DNA from: Pseudopyrenochaeta lycopersici
Lineage: Eukaryota; Ascomycota; Dothideomycetes; Pleosporales; Pseudopyrenochaetaceae
Direction of reading: 5' to 3'
DNA length: 64,000 nucleotides
Assembly: GCA_003313425.1 (NCBI GenBank)
Contig: NHZP01000007.1
Location: 992,001 to 1,056,000, forward strand
Within the stretch, counting starts at the first letter, position 1. The number at the start of each line of letters is the position of its first letter. The notes beneath the pieces are model-generated. The model saw only the letters and a list, made by a program, of their open reading frames with translations. It searched no databases and had not been told where the DNA came from. The position numbers and the translations under genes were made by a program. Shown piece by piece: positions 23,687 to 33,720 of this stretch.

Positions 23687-25387
23687 TTACTCATTCACTT
23701 TCACAAACCTCACCTCTTGTTTGGGTGGCCCCGCCGTAAAATGGTCCTTTACCCCTTCCCAATACTTCTCCGCCACAGATCCCTCTGGCAAAATAACATC
23801 AAACTCATTAACCAACCTCCCAATTACGCTCCTTAGTTCCATTGTTGCCAGCCCTTTACCCACGCAATTATACGGCCCAGTCGAGAAAGGGTAAAATGCA
23901 CTCTTATTAAGTACTAGTTCTGGCTTGCTCGTCCAGCGCTCTGGTATAAAAGAATCAGGATACGCAAAGTTTCGGGGGTCGCGGTTTACGGCGAAGGGAG
24001 GCACATGAATAATCATGTTTCCGGGGATGAAGTGGTTATTGATGTTTAGACCTTCGGGCGGTGTGACGCGCTGCGGAGCGAAGAAAACAGAGGGCCAGAG
24101 ACGCATAGATTCGTGTATTGTGGCATCGAGGAGCGGAAGGGGACGCTGGCAATTATAATTTGCTGCATTTTCACGGAACTCTTTGCGAATGGCGCGCATA
24201 TGTTCCGGATGCGTGGCTAGGTGCATTATTATAAAGGTCAGGGCTGTTGATGTAGTTTCGCTGCCCGCGCTGATGATCAAGCGGGACTCGCCATATAGTA
24301 GCTGGCGTCCTGGGCCGTTGTCAGGTGTGGCATTGATGAGATGTGATATCAAGTCGGGTTGGGCATCCTTGAGCTGTAATGAATTAGCATAATTTAGTCA
24401 GGACACCAAGTTGGGATAGAGTATGAACGAACAGCCATTCTCGCTTTCATCTGATTAACGCTCCAGTCTGTCCATTCTTTCATGGGCCCCGCGATTGAGG
24501 TCAGCACGGTTAGAGCTTTCATTAACCAAGGCATATGATACATGAATCCCATTGCGTCAAGACTGCTCGTAAAAGTGTTCAGTATACTCTCGGCGATGTC
24601 GCTTGAGTCACCCTTGATGAAACCCATTGGTTTTCCAAATGCAAGCTGAGCCATGACATCGTAAGAATAGTAAGTCATATATTCAAAAAGCGGTATGAGC
24701 TGTCCTTCCTCATTCCGAAGTCGAGTAAGTAATTGATCGGTGAAAGTTTCAACGTGAGGAGCGTAGTCAGAAAGTGATGTTTTCATCGCATTGTCCCAGA
24801 TTTTGCGTCGCTGCCGATGGAATGCCTTATCGCGATTGAGATGGAGCGATTTCTCCATAACGTCGTAGAACGGGCCCTTGGTGGTCTTGGATTGAAACCC
24901 TAAGATTGGTTGAATGGCCGCTGGGTCAAATATTGTGAGCTCGCGCGGGCCTAGTTGGAATCAGTATTCGAATCCAAATAACCAGCTTCGCATTTCGTGA
25001 GCTCAGTATACCTGTCCTAACATAGTCTCCATATTGTTTTTGCAAGCGTTGCTGAACACGATGATAATGCAGATTGCTATTCCAAGTCTCCTTCACGGTC
25101 CACCATCTTGACAACTTTGCTCCGAACGGGCCTGGATAGTCCTGAAGTGGATGGAAAAAGGCGCGGTAAGCGCCAATGTAAAGCCAAAGCGAGCCCCAGA
25201 AAAAGGCTGCAACAACCGCCGCAGCGAAAACGTCGGTGTAGTAGACAAGGAGCCAATGCACGGTGCTTGAGGTTACAATTAATGGTAGCGTCAGATGGTC
25301 TACTTCAATGCGTCGTAAGATGAGTTCATGTATGGTGGCAGCAGTCAATGGCGCAAGAAAGAGAACGCCGATAGGAACAGAAGCCAT
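23687..25387 (-). CDS. Cytochrome P450 monooxygenase
   Basis: Three exons (25387-25012, 24950-24433, 24373-23687) give 526 residues. The N-terminus has two to three hydrophobic stretches (IGVLFLAPLTAATIHELI; VFAAAVVAAFFWGSLWLYI) that anchor it in the ER, followed by the proline hinge HPLQDYPGPFG. The I-helix is AGSETTS (334-340), the K-helix ExxR is ESMR (386-389), the PERF-like motif is FIPERW, and the heme loop FSTGPYNCVGKG places the ligand at Cys468. All residues needed for a working enzyme are present. The sequence resembles fungal P450s often annotated as tryprostatin B 6-hydroxylase-like, but no biosynthetic core gene lies beside it and the substrate is unknown. The second intron uses the unusual donor GTTCGT, which deserves transcript support. 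It is divergent from a rhodopsin-domain gene 803 nt away. Confidence 0.9.
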
Positions 25388-26190
25388 TGTAATTGTTTAG
25401 AATGAAGATCCAGCCACTCCAACAACGAAGTTGGATAATGGGGGGACATGCCACACGGTCACGAAATCGACAGCCGATAATGTTGCGTTTAACTCGCTTA
25501 CTCCGTACTATAGTCGGACCTTTAATCCTTCGGGACGGTAGTGGCGCAAGCACTAAGTGAGATGATGGTACGTGTTGGGCTTCAATAGAACGAAAAAGTG
25601 CCGGAGCCTTCCTGTTCATGGTAAAGGACAAGGCTGATGATGGAGCATCATTGTCAGGGGCAGTGCTGCTATTGGCTGCATGCACGATTTTCTGCATAGT
25701 GTCGTTTTGTACCGTGCAACAAGAGCATGGGTGAAGGATTTGGCCTCCCGATTTCCCCGGCCCGTTTACGGAAAGCACTTAGCCTAATGTGAGCATTCTC
25801 AGGCTGGCACCCTTCTGTCTCCCCTTGAGTGGTCAGAATACGCAGGGAAAAGTTACAGACAAGGACATGAGGCTGCTGCCACCTGCTTGCGTCTTCAGCT
25901 TGTGCTCTGACTGGCGTCTGCCTTTTAGCGAGTGATCGTCGCTGGCAAAATCGCGGCATACGAATGGTTTCATTTTATGGAAGCCAGCAAGAGGAATCCT
26001 TGTGCAGTCTCCACTGTTGGTCATGGAATCTCGATTGTGGTTAGGGAATATTCACGTACCCCGGATCAAATTGACATAACGGGCAGGAATGCATGTCTTC
26101 TAATAAGTTGACTGCATGGAATTTATATCGGTGCTATTCGGTCACATATTCATTCATCACTTCATCTAGTCGAGAGCAAAATTTGCGACT
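25388..26190. other. Divergent promoter region, P450 and rhodopsin-domain gene
   Basis: About 800 nt between two divergently transcribed genes. No gene is supported; minus-strand frames across 25326-26024 lack domains. Confidence 0.4.
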
Positions 26191-27685
26191 ATGGCTTCCA
26201 CGACGACACAAGTGGGCATGATGCCTCCACCTGAAGGTGTCACGCCTGATTTCAGGGGGAACAGGACTGAGCTCCAGAATCGTATTATCGTGGTTTACGC
26301 CACGATGACAGTGTTCTCTACATTTGTTCTTGGATTGCGTTTGTATACTCGCATATTCATCCGCGGGTTGACAGGACTAGATGACTGGCTTATTGTCCTC
26401 AGCTGGGTCGGCTGCATCGCATGGTTGGTTATCTGCTTTGAAGGTTAGATATCTAACGTATTTCCATTGGACGGTAATTTGATTTATGGTGTAGCTTTCC
26501 AGTACGGTTTCGGCGAACATTTGTGGAATGTGACCGTCGAGCAGATGATGGGTTATCTGAGGTTGCTCATCGGCATAATGGTCGTCTATGTCTGGACACC
26601 AGCGCTGACCAAGCTGTCTTTGCTCGCCCTCTACCATCGCTTGAACCCAGATCGAAAGGTTCAAGTATGCATATATATGTTGGCTTTCCTAGTCATCGGA
26701 TACTGTAAGTGTATAGCCGCGAACTATATTTGAGACATACACTGACCTCACCTCTTTCAATCGTAGCGATCGCAATCACCGTTGTTGCTGCAGGTCCTTG
26801 CAATCCACAGACACATCCCGACCCCCAATGTCTGACAGACTTAAACCTGTGGTACGAAGCCCTGAGTACAAAGTATATGTTTGGCTTAGAGGCAGGTAGC
26901 TACTATCGTCGGCTTAAGCTGCCCGTTGATGCGTGCTGTCTACACCTAGAGCTATATACATAGATGTACCTCCCTCTATTCTGCGCATAAGCTAATGTTG
27001 CGCAGTACGTAAACTCCATTCTTTGGCCGCTCTTGCTGCGTCAATAGGCACTCATATACTGATTATGCATATCTTTATCTAGTCATGGCAGTCATCAATA
27101 TTCTCACAGACTTCTTCATCCTGTGTTTACCAATACCTATGCTGGTTCTACTGCAACTTCCACGAAAACAAAAGGTACTTCTAGGACTGGTTTTTGCATT
27201 GGGTTCTGGGTATGATACATCACTGTCCCTGTTGTCCGCGTTAGCTGATTACATTGATTAGAGTAATTATCATCTCCACTGTTCGCATCATTTACGTCTA
27301 CAATTTGATTAGCAACCCGGATGCAACATACAACCAAGCTGCAGCCTGCATCTTCTCTTCGGTAGAACTTAATGGTGGCGTAATCTGCGCATGTTCTGCG
27401 CTCCTGAAACCGTTTTTCCAACGACATATGCCCTGGATCCTGTCTCTATCGAGTGGCAGTAGAAGCCGGTCAGGTAGTCGAATTCTTGGGCTCTTCGGTA
27501 AGCGAAATGTCGGAAAGAGTTATGAGCTGCGGAGTGTCGAGGCCAGAGCAATGAAACAGCCTGACGACGGCAAGGTTGAGAGTCAAATCGCAGTGACGAC
27601 CACTTATAGCGTCCAAGAAACGAAGAACGGAAGAGGCGGTGGCGATAGCACAGAAGATTTGTTTACTCCAAATTCAAAGAGGTAG
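26191..27685 (+). CDS. Fungal rhodopsin-domain integral membrane protein
   Basis: Five exons close in frame (26191-26443, 26495-26704, 26767-26865, 27083-27209, 27262-27685), giving 370 residues. Features are those of the seven-TM fungal rhodopsin domain seen in PTH11-like and Sat-type proteins: RIIVVYATMTVFSTFVLGLRLYTR then GLDDWLIVLSWV, FQYGFGEHLW, WTPALTKLSLLALYHRL, a Cys loop (GPCNP...PQCL), INILTDFFILCLPIPML, then FSSVELNGGVICACSALLKPFF. The C-terminal tail is Ser/Arg rich. There is no retinal lysine to check confidently and no CFEM domain, so it is not a canonical PTH11 receptor. The third intron, 217 nt, is much longer than the others (51-62 nt) and might hide a small exon; that junction is the weak point of the model. 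Confidence 0.78.
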
Positions 27686-28324
27686 AATAGCGCCAATTAG
27701 TCGTAGAAGCTAGGATACTCCGAGGTCGTCATTATCTGATCGATAACTTTCTTAATCTGACCGCATCCGCCGTATGCTTTACCTGTTCCATGTTATTATC
27801 ATTCTGGGCAAGAAGGTGATATGGCTGGATTGAGCGTCTAGGATACGCCCTGACGTTAATCTCTTTCTTGATGGACCGAGGACAACGTAAAGACGGTCGA
27901 CAAGAACTACACAAACTATAGCTAAAAGACTGTGTAATGATCCCTTATGTTATTAGGCATTCGAGAGATTTTGAGCAAATGTCGATGAGTCAAATTCAGC
28001 CCGATTTATAAAGTTCAGTGTTCGATAGGCGCTAATAATGAATATTGCCATCCTTCGATACCTTGATCCAAACCAGCACAGAATGGCTACAATCACTCCC
28101 CAATTTTCAAGACCATCTTATTCACTGAATTTAGCTACCTGATTTAAATCGTTACCAGGTGTGAGATGGGCGCGCAGACTCCCCGGGAAATAACCTCTGG
28201 GTAACGATTCGTTGACTGTTGTGTCGTGACACTCAGGTGCTTGTCGACACTAATGTCTTGGCAGTCGTCAACTTCAACATTTCTCCGCAAGAGCTGTCTG
28301 GCCATAAAACAGCCTCCACCCGCC
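27686..28324. other. Intergenic, upstream of SYF2
   Basis: About 640 nt with no supported gene. The final part, rich in C/T before GCCATGGCC, is the probable 5' UTR of SYF2. Confidence 0.4.
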
Positions 28325-29182
28325 ATGGCCGACACGACCAAACCAGAACCAGAGCCTTCCACTACCATGGCCATCACCGAATCCCAAACCGGAGATGTGT
28401 CTTCCAACTCACCCGTAGAGGACTCCAAAGCCACTTCTACAGACGCCAAAGCCGCTCTCGCCGCGCGTATGGCGCGTTTCAACGCACTCAAAGCCCAGAA
28501 AACCGCTGGAAAGAAAGCTACAGAGAGAGAAGTCCGGGATGCTGAAGACCGCTCGTCACGCCTCGCGCAAATATCTAAGCTTCAAGATGCGCACGACAAA
28601 GCCTCCTACAAACTTCTCAAGAACGACGACCCAGACTTTGAGCGCAAACGGAACTGGGACTATACTGTCGAAGAGAGCGAGTCATGGGATAAGCGCATGG
28701 CAAAAAAGTCGCGGAATAGAGAGGGCGTGGCTTTTGCGGATTACCGCAACGAGGCCAATAAGGTGTACAAGAGGCAAATCAAGCAGATGTCCAAAGTCGA
28801 TCAAGAGGCGTATGCCAGCCAGAAGGCGGAGAAGCTGCCACAGCAAGTTTCGAGTGGACTGTTACAGCTTGTCGAGACTCCCGCTGGCGAGATATACACG
28901 GTAGACAGTCTTGGGAGGATCAACACACCCGTCGACGAAGCATACTCGCATGATCATAAGCCAAGCAAAGAAGCAGTTGACAGGCTAGTCGATGATCTAG
29001 AGAAGGGCGAGAAAGCGCGATTGAAGGCGCGTGCAGCCCGAGGCATACGCGACGAACAAGATAGCGGCGACGTCACGTACATCAACCAGAAGAACAAACA
29101 GTTCAACGACAAGTTGGCGAGGTTCTATAATAGATACACCAGTGAGATAAGGGATAGTTTTGAGAGAGGAACGGCGATATAG
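28325..29182 (+). CDS. syf2: Pre-mRNA splicing factor Syf2
   Basis: A single exon of 285 residues. The frame is open upstream only to a GTG; the ATG at 28325 has a good context (CCGCCATGGCC) and starts the acidic Pro/Ser-rich N-terminus. The SYF2 domain covers about 120-285: KRNWDYTVEESESWDKRM, AFADYRNEANKVYKRQIKQM, VDRLVDDLEKGEK and YINQKNKQFNDKLARFYNRY. Syf2 belongs to the Prp19-associated (NTC) complex of the spliceosome in the nucleus and works with Isy1 and other NTC members in catalytic activation. It heads a run of RNA-processing genes (Esf2, Cwc25, Kin17 follow within 5 kb). Nothing is missing. Confidence 0.93.
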   Translation: MADTTKPEPEPSTTMAITESQTGDVSSNSPVEDSKATSTDAKAALAARMARFNALKAQKTAGKKATEREVRDAEDRSSRLAQISKLQDAHDKASYKLLKNDDPDFERKRNWDYTVEESESWDKRMAKKSRNREGVAFADYRNEANKVYKRQIKQMSKVDQEAYASQKAEKLPQQVSSGLLQLVETPAGEIYTVDSLGRINTPVDEAYSHDHKPSKEAVDRLVDDLEKGEKARLKARAARGIRDEQDSGDVTYINQKNKQFNDKLARFYNRYTSEIRDSFERGTAI

Positions 29183-29412
29183 TAGATTGGCTAAGTGAAA
29201 GTTTGAGGATACTCGTTTATACCCTGGTTGGCATGGCTTCTGAAGGTTGGCGTTAGTGGCACCTTTGACATTGGATCTCAGACGGCCGGCGTTGTTCAAT
29301 AATAGCATTTACAACGAAAAGCATTGTTCATTTAGCTTAGAGACTGCATTGGAAAGTTGTTGTCATGATATTCGACTATCTAGGGTATTGTTGGTCTTTA
29401 TACTGCTTTTCC

Positions 29413-30420
29413 TTACATCATGCTACTAAGAACCCGATGCACATCCTGCCCCGGCTCAGGCTTCTTATTTGCCTTGCTTGTCGCTGCGTGTTGCGTAAAC
29501 TCCAGCCTTCCCCTCCGTTTCCTGGGCTTTTCAAGGCCAGCCCCTGCTTCCTTTTCAGGTCCAGCTTCTTTCTCTCCCTCGCCATCAACCTCTTCCTCGC
29601 CTCGTCTCTTTCTAGTCGCCTCGATGCCACTTTGTACCTTGCCCCTCTCTACATTTTCCAAGAAAGCTCTGTTCTCCTTCTTTCCCTGCTGAATCTCAAA
29701 TCGTAACCTCGCCGCTCGCTCCGCATTCTCATTTTGGATTTGTTCCACAAGATGACTCCACTTTACACCACTTAGGTATTTAATGTTCCAGACCTCATCG
29801 TGCCACCTGCCACGCTTCTTGCCGCCCATAGTTTGGGCGTTGAGATTCTCGGCGACAAACTTGGCGTCGCGCTTGTGTGTGAACTCGACCCAGCCGTCGA
29901 GGAAGAGTTTTCGCCGCGTGCCACCGGATCGCAAGCGTTGCGTTCGGGAGGTAGATGATTCGGGAGTAAGGAAAATTCGGTTTACGGCGCCGTAGGGAGT
30001 CAAAAGGGAACGGAGAACGGTAGGTTTCATAAAGGGCGGAACGCGAGAGAGGTATATTACGCCGGATTTGTCCTTTTTGAGTTCGGAAGGTAGAAGTGGC
30101 TTCCCAAGTTTTGTCGTATGTAATTTCAACTCTGAGGGCAGGCTTGCAGCGAGTTTCTCTAGGTGGGCTAGTTCAGCATTCTTGTCGCTGAAATGCGATA
30201 TATCCTCGTGTTCGTCTTGAAGGTCTTCTAGTTCCTCATCTTCCTCATTTTGAACTTCTTGATCTTCGTGATGATCCTCTTCTTCAGAGTCGTGATCGAC
30301 CTTTTGTCGTTTTGAAACGGGTAACATGCGCGCTCTGCTCTCTTCTTCCGAGTCATAGCCTCTCTCATCGTCCTCACTCTCCTCCGCGTCGAGGTACTCG
30401 TTGCGCTTACGCGTGACCAT
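29413..30420 (-). CDS. esf2: Pre-rRNA processing protein Esf2
   Basis: A single exon of 335 residues. It has a long acidic N-terminus (SEDDERGYDSEEE and further Glu/Asp runs, to about 85), then an RRM-like ABT1/Esf2 domain at about 115-235. Within it, GVIYLSRVPPFMKPTVLRSLL is the first strand-helix unit (RNP2 position) and DGWVEFTHKRDAKFVAENLN the RNP1 region, followed by WHDEVWNIKYLSGVKWSHL. The C-terminus is basic (RKRRGRLEFTQH). Esf2 is a nucleolar SSU-processome component that stimulates the helicase Dbp8 in 18S rRNA maturation. It is head-to-head with CWC25 across 391 nt, so the two may share a promoter region, and its 3' end faces SYF2. Confidence 0.92.
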   Translation of the reverse strand: MVTRKRNEYLDAEESEDDERGYDSEEESRARMLPVSKRQKVDHDSEEEDHHEDQEVQNEEDEELEDLQDEHEDISHFSDKNAELAHLEKLAASLPSELKLHTTKLGKPLLPSELKKDKSGVIYLSRVPPFMKPTVLRSLLTPYGAVNRIFLTPESSTSRTQRLRSGGTRRKLFLDGWVEFTHKRDAKFVAENLNAQTMGGKKRGRWHDEVWNIKYLSGVKWSHLVEQIQNENAERAARLRFEIQQGKKENRAFLENVERGKVQSGIEATRKRRGEEEVDGEGEKEAGPEKEAGAGLEKPRKRRGRLEFTQHAATSKANKKPEPGQDVHRVLSSMM

Positions 30421-30811
30421 CTCTGAATCGCTCGTAGGTTTGGATTTGGTTGAAATTGCTCTGGATCGGTCGATATCTATACAATTCCAGAAATCCGATC
30501 CTTTGCCAGTAATAGCGCAGATGTAGAGGGCGTTTGAAGTCCTGATAGCCTGTAATCGAAACTTTTGCGGAGAAGTCGCGGAGGTGAAGTTTTAGTGGGG
30601 CTGGTTTAGGTAATGCTTGGCACTTCAGTAGCTAGTGGCGCGTTCTCAACCTCTGCCAGCCCTCACTTTATTCTACCACTCTCGCAACGCACATATATCC
30701 ACTCCAACGCAACTGCTTCATCGGTGAATTCAAATCTGTTGCAGACTGCTGTAACATCGAAGAGGGCCCCGGTCCTACCTTTGGAAGCGACATCGTCCTC
30801 AGGCCGTCATC
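30421..30811. promoter_or_regulatory. Bidirectional intergenic, esf2/cwc25
   Basis: 391 nt between the start codons of two divergent RNA-processing genes, so both 5' UTRs and core promoters must lie here. I see no clear TATA box; no specific binding site is claimed. Confidence 0.5.
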
Positions 30812-31996
30812 ATGGGTGGTGATCTTAACTTGAAGAAGTCATGGCATCCGCACTTGCGGAAGAATCAGGAGCGAGTCTGGAAGGAAGAAAAGTCAGCGCT
30901 TGAGGAGCGCAAGCAAATCGAGAAGCTGCGCAAGGAGCGTGAGGAGGAACGCCAGATCGAAGAGCTCCAGAAGTTGCAAGAGTCTGCAGGCGGCAAAGTC
31001 GTGACGAAGCGTGTAGACTGGATGTATGGCGGTCCCAGCGGTGATGGCGCGGGCGTCACTGAAGAGCGCGAAGGGTATTTGCTTGGGAAACGCAGGATCG
31101 ACAATCTGCTGAAGTCAAACGACACTCAGGGTCTGCAGAAAGGCGCTGCTGTTGGCGTCGATGCGATCGGGAATACTAACGCGAATACGGCGCGCGACAT
31201 CCACAAGAAGGTGCTTGAGGACCCACTTCTTCTAATTCAAAAACAGAAGATGGAGATGCAGATCAAGGCCGCAAAGGATGCGCAAAAGGAGGCAAAATAT
31301 GCAGAAAAGCGCGAGAAGGAGAAGAATCGGGAAAGGAGACATAGGGATAAGGGTAGAGACAGGGAAAGGAGTAGGGACCGAGATCGAAAGCACCGTAGTC
31401 GGCGAGATCGTTCGCGGTCAAGATCCAATGGCTACTACGATGACAGAGACGCGAGAGAACACAAGCATCGACGACATGATCGCGACGACAGAGATGGCCG
31501 AGAAAGTCATCGTAAGCGCTCCAAGTCACGGTCGCGGTCGCGATCGCCATACCGCAAGAGTCACCGTGACGAATACCGACGACGCTCACGCACCCGTTCA
31601 CCAAACAGACGGGACGACCGTGAGGAGCGCGAGAAATATCGGCGACGTGATCGGACCCCCCCACGACATTCACACGACCGGCCTCGCCGCCACTGGGGTG
31701 AGGATTATCCCGTACGAGCTGCTCCTACCACATCCAAAGCACCAGAAGAACCAAAGGAGAGAGCGGCTGAGCGGCTAGCCCAGATGCAGGCGGCTGCTTC
31801 ATCTCTCGAAGAGCAGCGTGCAGAGCGTGTCCGTGAACAAGAGATCAAGGACGCAGAAGAGGAAGAAAGGCACAAGAAGAATAACGATGGAGGGCGGCGT
31901 TTCATTTCAAGCGTGCGTGGCCAAGCAACAAACATGGATTTGGGCGATGCTATTGCCCGTGGACGGCAAAATCTCAGGGCAGAGGTGGACGTCTAG
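30812..31996 (+). CDS. cwc25: Pre-mRNA splicing factor Cwc25
   Basis: A single exon of 394 residues with no upstream in-frame ATG. The N-terminus [13 protein letters not shown] is the hallmark of CWC25 (CIR N-terminal domain), followed by a Lys/Glu coiled coil (about 15-55), the conserved VDWMYGGP and YLLGKRRID, and then an RS-like domain rich in Arg/Ser/Asp (about 195-330; many RDRDR and RSRSRS repeats). The last 60 residues are helical and charged. Yeast Cwc25 acts at the first catalytic step of splicing after Prp2 remodelling. Filamentous-fungal versions carry an added RS tail, as here. It is head-to-head with ESF2. Confidence 0.93.
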   Translation: MGGDLNLKKSWHPHLRKNQERVWKEEKSALEERKQIEKLRKEREEERQIEELQKLQESAGGKVVTKRVDWMYGGPSGDGAGVTEEREGYLLGKRRIDNLLKSNDTQGLQKGAAVGVDAIGNTNANTARDIHKKVLEDPLLLIQKQKMEMQIKAAKDAQKEAKYAEKREKEKNRERRHRDKGRDRERSRDRDRKHRSRRDRSRSRSNGYYDDRDAREHKHRRHDRDDRDGRESHRKRSKSRSRSRSPYRKSHRDEYRRRSRTRSPNRRDDREEREKYRRRDRTPPRHSHDRPRRHWGEDYPVRAAPTTSKAPEEPKERAAERLAQMQAAASSLEEQRAERVREQEIKDAEEEERHKKNNDGGRRFISSVRGQATNMDLGDAIARGRQNLRAEVDV

Positions 31997-32466
31997 TGAG
32001 TTGATCTGTAAGATAGGCTAGAGCTGCTAGTCACATGTTTATGGTTATACATGTGGAAAACTAAGTTACCAAAATTGATACCCTGTGCTGGATAGCTTCA
32101 GCGCCTTTTGCTGCTTAAATATCTGTTTGCACCTTCCCTAGCAGACTTTATTGTGACGCTCTACATTGTCTACTACCCAACGACTGCTGGTGGGTTGCAA
32201 TGCTCTTTCCTAAACATGCCTAAAGCTCCGTCACCCGTACCGTGACGATCACCCTTGCCGCCATTCCTGCCTCATATCTGTATAGTGAGACCCAGGCACC
32301 TGGAACCAAGCCTTATAAAACCAGGTTTTGCACAGAAATAGAATTCCCACTGCCAGTAAACCACACAGATTATGTGTCTGGATTCGAATGGATTTAAGAT
32401 ATAGAGTGATATCCCCAACGCCGCGCTATGCATTCAAAATCTCCCACTCGATTGCAAGTGCCCTGC
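31997..32466. other. Convergent 3' intergenic
   Basis: 470 nt between the 3' ends of CWC25 and KIN17. Nothing beyond presumed 3' UTRs is seen. Confidence 0.4.
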
Positions 32467-33366
32467 TCATAATTTGACTTTCTTGACAGATTTCTGCTCC
32501 AACGCGTCGTCCTTCTTCCGTTTGAAGATGCTCTGGCTCTTCATTTGGCCGAGACCAGCTTTGTTCGGTGGGGCAACCTTTGCTTTCATGCCGAAGCTCA
32601 GTTTAACTGGCGCTGGTTCCGCTTTGGGTTCCTCGCTGTCCTTCTTCTCTTCTTGATTGTTCTGGTCATCTACAGGCGAATCGACCTTCTCTGCCGTTGG
32701 AAGCGCGCCTTCTGTGAGTGCAGCACCGTCAGCGGGCGGCGAAGTATTCTCTTTCTTCTCCATGGCAGCATTAGCTGCTGCCCTCTTCGCCTCAATTGCC
32801 TTCTTTGCCTCAGCTTCTTCCTGTGCGCGCTTCGCCATTTTCTTCAACATCTTATCTTCACCAGCCCCACTCCTCGCCTCGGCAGCCTCCAGCTCAGCAA
32901 TCTCGTTCCTCCTTGTGACAGCCGCAGCACTGGTATCTCTCCAAGCAATCATCAGCCCATCCTTCTCGTCCTCCTTCACATGGCATATACCCTCCCTCCC
33001 AAGGTGTTTCGTAAACTCGGTCAAACTGGTCCACTTCGTCGCATTCATGTGCACATGCTCCTTGTCCCTAATGTACTCATTGTAAAAGCGATTCACTGAT
33101 ATCCACTTCTCGCCGTGCGCGGTCCGTAACAGGCTAATGAAGTCCCGCTGAAAGTCGTTGCTGAAGTTGTTGATGTACTTGCGAGGGTCTTCGCCGACGA
33201 CTTGCATTTGGCGGACGTGCGATTCAGACTGGACGTGGCATTTGAAGCCGTTGGCGTCGCGACATTGCTTTTGGCAGATTTCGCACCACCAGCGTAGGCG
33301 TTGTAGACCTTTGGACTTCATTTTGTTGGCAACCCATTTTGTGGTGCCGGCTTCAGCTTTGCCCAT
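32467..33366 (-). CDS. Kin17/Rts2-like DNA/RNA-binding protein
   Basis: A single exon of 299 residues. It opens with the KIN17 N-terminus (MGKAEAGTTKWVANKMKSKG), then a C2H2 zinc finger with CEICQKQC...H...H at about 28-50, then the Kin17 winged-helix domain (about 52-160; NNFSNDFQRDFISLLRTAHG, WTSLTEFTKHLGREG). The rest is a Lys/Glu/Ala-rich linker and a basic tail ending KKVKL, a likely nuclear signal. The KOW/SH3-like C-terminal domains of animal KIN17 are absent, as is usual for fungal homologues. It is a nuclear protein linked in other organisms to splicing, replication and DNA repair. The N-terminal part is well conserved; the role of the tail is unknown. Confidence 0.9.
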   Translation of the reverse strand: MGKAEAGTTKWVANKMKSKGLQRLRWWCEICQKQCRDANGFKCHVQSESHVRQMQVVGEDPRKYINNFSNDFQRDFISLLRTAHGEKWISVNRFYNEYIRDKEHVHMNATKWTSLTEFTKHLGREGICHVKEDEKDGLMIAWRDTSAAAVTRRNEIAELEAAEARSGAGEDKMLKKMAKRAQEEAEAKKAIEAKRAAANAAMEKKENTSPPADGAALTEGALPTAEKVDSPVDDQNNQEEKKDSEEPKAEPAPVKLSFGMKAKVAPPNKAGLGQMKSQSIFKRKKDDALEQKSVKKVKL

Positions 33367-33720
33367 CGCGGCGGTTTTGCGCGAATACGACTTTGTTGAG
33401 GGTGTGAAGAGAACCGACTTCTTTAAGAGGCAGTGGAATGTCGTGTGTGAGGAATCGTGGAGTGGTAATGCGCAGGTGGTGATGCAAAGTGGAATGTCGA
33501 GGTTGGCAAAGTCGTAGGGCTGAGTAAGTGATCGCCACCCGCACGCTACTGGTAGTTCGCGGCAGCGTTCAGCGTCTGTGCCCGTGTTTCTGCACTGTCT
33601 CTGAAAGGGCAGTCAGTGTCACAACATGAGAACTCGCTTCAAATAAATCACGGAGAGTTTTGTGCAAGTCTATGTGAACCTTGTTTGCGAATGTATTCGC
33701 CTGCGTTTCTTACTCAATTC
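33367..33720. other. Intergenic, kin17 upstream region
   Basis: 354 nt between the Kin17 start and the 3' end of the acyl-CoA synthetase-like gene. Both genes are on the minus strand. No gene is seen. Confidence 0.4.
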
